14,066 nucleotides of DNA from contig SFID01000061.1 in assembly GCA_004555425.1 (NCBI GenBank), positions 1 to 14,066 on the forward strand, written 5' to 3'. The notes beneath the pieces are model-generated. The model was not told the origin of the DNA. It searched no databases and worked only from the letters and a program-made list of their open reading frames with translations. Source of the stretch: Bacteroidales bacterium. Lineage in GTDB: Bacteria; Bacteroidota; Bacteroidia; Bacteroidales; Bacteroidaceae. Of this stretch, positions 13,675 to 14,066 are shown in pieces. A program made the translations under genes and the position numbers. Numbering within the stretch: the first letter of the stretch is position 1; every line of letters begins with the position of its first letter.

Positions 13675-13766
13675 AGTTAGGAGTTAGGAGTTAGGGGTGG
13701 TTGGGGGAACCCCAATAGAAATCTAAATAACAGGGCGCGCAGGTATCGCGGTGTTTTTTAAAACAC
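13675..13766 (+). repeat. Heptamers plus 48-base direct repeat, copy 1
   Basis: Three AGTTAGG units (13675-13695) and a GGGG-rich spacer lead into a 48-base sequence at 13709-13756 (from ACCCCAATAGAAATC to ATCGCGGTGTTT). It recurs at 14019-14066 with one difference (T at 13744, C at 14054). Immediately after, GTGTTTT-TT-AAAACAC (13751-13766) forms a small inverted repeat. It lies directly upstream of the prfA start, so it would contain that gene's promoter or leader. Confidence 0.92.
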
Positions 13767-13816
13767 GAATATTTCGAATTTTACGAATGCTGGAGAGTGT
13801 GTTTTCTTTTTTCTAC

Positions 13817-13968
13817 CACGAATTATATACGAATCTTGGCCGCGTGGGCTGCTCTCACCTGCATTCGTGTGCTTCGGATAGATTCGTGTGAAGCACGAAT
13901 CGAATTGTTCCTTTAGTTAGCCTCTCAGCCACATTCGAAAAATTCGTAATATTCGTGTTAAAAAAAAC
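13817..13968 (+). repeat. CACGAAT-type interspersed repeat, copy B
   Basis: This non-coding repeat begins with CCACGAATTATATACGAATC near 13816. It contains the inverted repeat GATTCGTG/CACGAATC (13881-13888, 13894-13901), then GAATTGTTCC and TAGTT, and ends in ATTCGTAATATTCGTGTTAA near 13943-13962. From 13880 on it aligns with 35-127 at the window start, with small insertions and a divergent middle. No gene is visible in 13666-14066. Confidence 0.8.
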
Positions 13969-13979
13969 AGGTTGTTATT

Positions 13980-14066
13980 AGTTAGGAGTTAGGAGTTAGG
14001 AGTTAGGAGTTGGAGAGGACCCCAATAGAAATCTAAATAACAGGGCGCGCAGGCATCGCGGTGTTT
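13980..14066 (+). repeat. Heptamers plus 48-base direct repeat, copy 2 (cut by window end)
   Basis: Four perfect AGTTAGG units (13980-14007) and AGTTGG lead into the second copy of the 48-base sequence (14019-14066), which the window edge interrupts. The distance between copies is exactly 310 bases. If the sequence beyond the edge continues with a CACGAAT segment like 13757-13979, this is a tandem repeat of about 310 bases. Confidence 0.9.

Overview
The window looks like a chromosomal housekeeping segment from a Bacteroidota (Bacteroidales, probably Prevotella-like) bacterium. The grounds are the protein types (a CorA of the Bacteroidales form, a multi-repeat DUF349 protein, the MATE / cytidylate-kinase-like / YfcE-like phosphodiesterase run, a short MerR regulator), the lack of Shine-Dalgarno sequences, and promoter candidates of the Bacteroidota type (TTTG, then TAnnTTTG). 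The genus is inference. Coding DNA is fairly GC-rich; the gaps between genes are repeat-rich and often AT-rich.

Layout. 1-917: no convincing gene; a CACGAAT-type repeat, an AT-rich stretch, a strong bidirectional hairpin terminator, three consecutive GC-rich hairpins and a promoter leading into corA. 918-8014, plus strand: corA (Mg2+ channel), a five-repeat DUF349 protein, menA (menaquinone synthesis), a MATE exporter, a cytidylate-kinase-like protein and a YfcE-like phosphoesterase. 8015-8552: a small AT-rich four-helix-bundle (23S-IVS-type) gene on the minus strand between two inverted arrays of a 7-base repeat. 8553-13665, minus strand: an FAD-dependent dehydrogenase (COG2509 type), radA (recombination/repair), a MerR-like regulator and prfA (release factor 1). 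13666-14066: two copies of a 48-base sequence exactly 310 bases apart, with heptamer and CACGAAT repeats.

The genes do not form one pathway; they are mostly core functions in short co-directional runs. cmk-like and yfcE-like are 27 bases apart and are probably co-transcribed.

The unusual content is between the genes. Three gaps (MATE/cmk-like, radA/FAD dehydrogenase, prfA/merR) carry arrays of 4-6 short hairpins. Their stems differ in sequence but stay self-complementary, and most are joined by a near-constant linker (GTTGAAACTA). Each array starts at a fixed terminal sequence (GACTATCGAG) and ends 9-19 bases before the next start codon. Two of the three sit directly behind a second repeat module, inverted arrays of the heptamers AATTAGG/AGTTAGG around a CCTCAATGAGG-like centre, and the AATTAGG arrays abut stop codons. 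A separate 9-to-10-base TCTAGAATC array lies between menA and the MATE gene. Whether any of this is a known repeat family could not be checked here.
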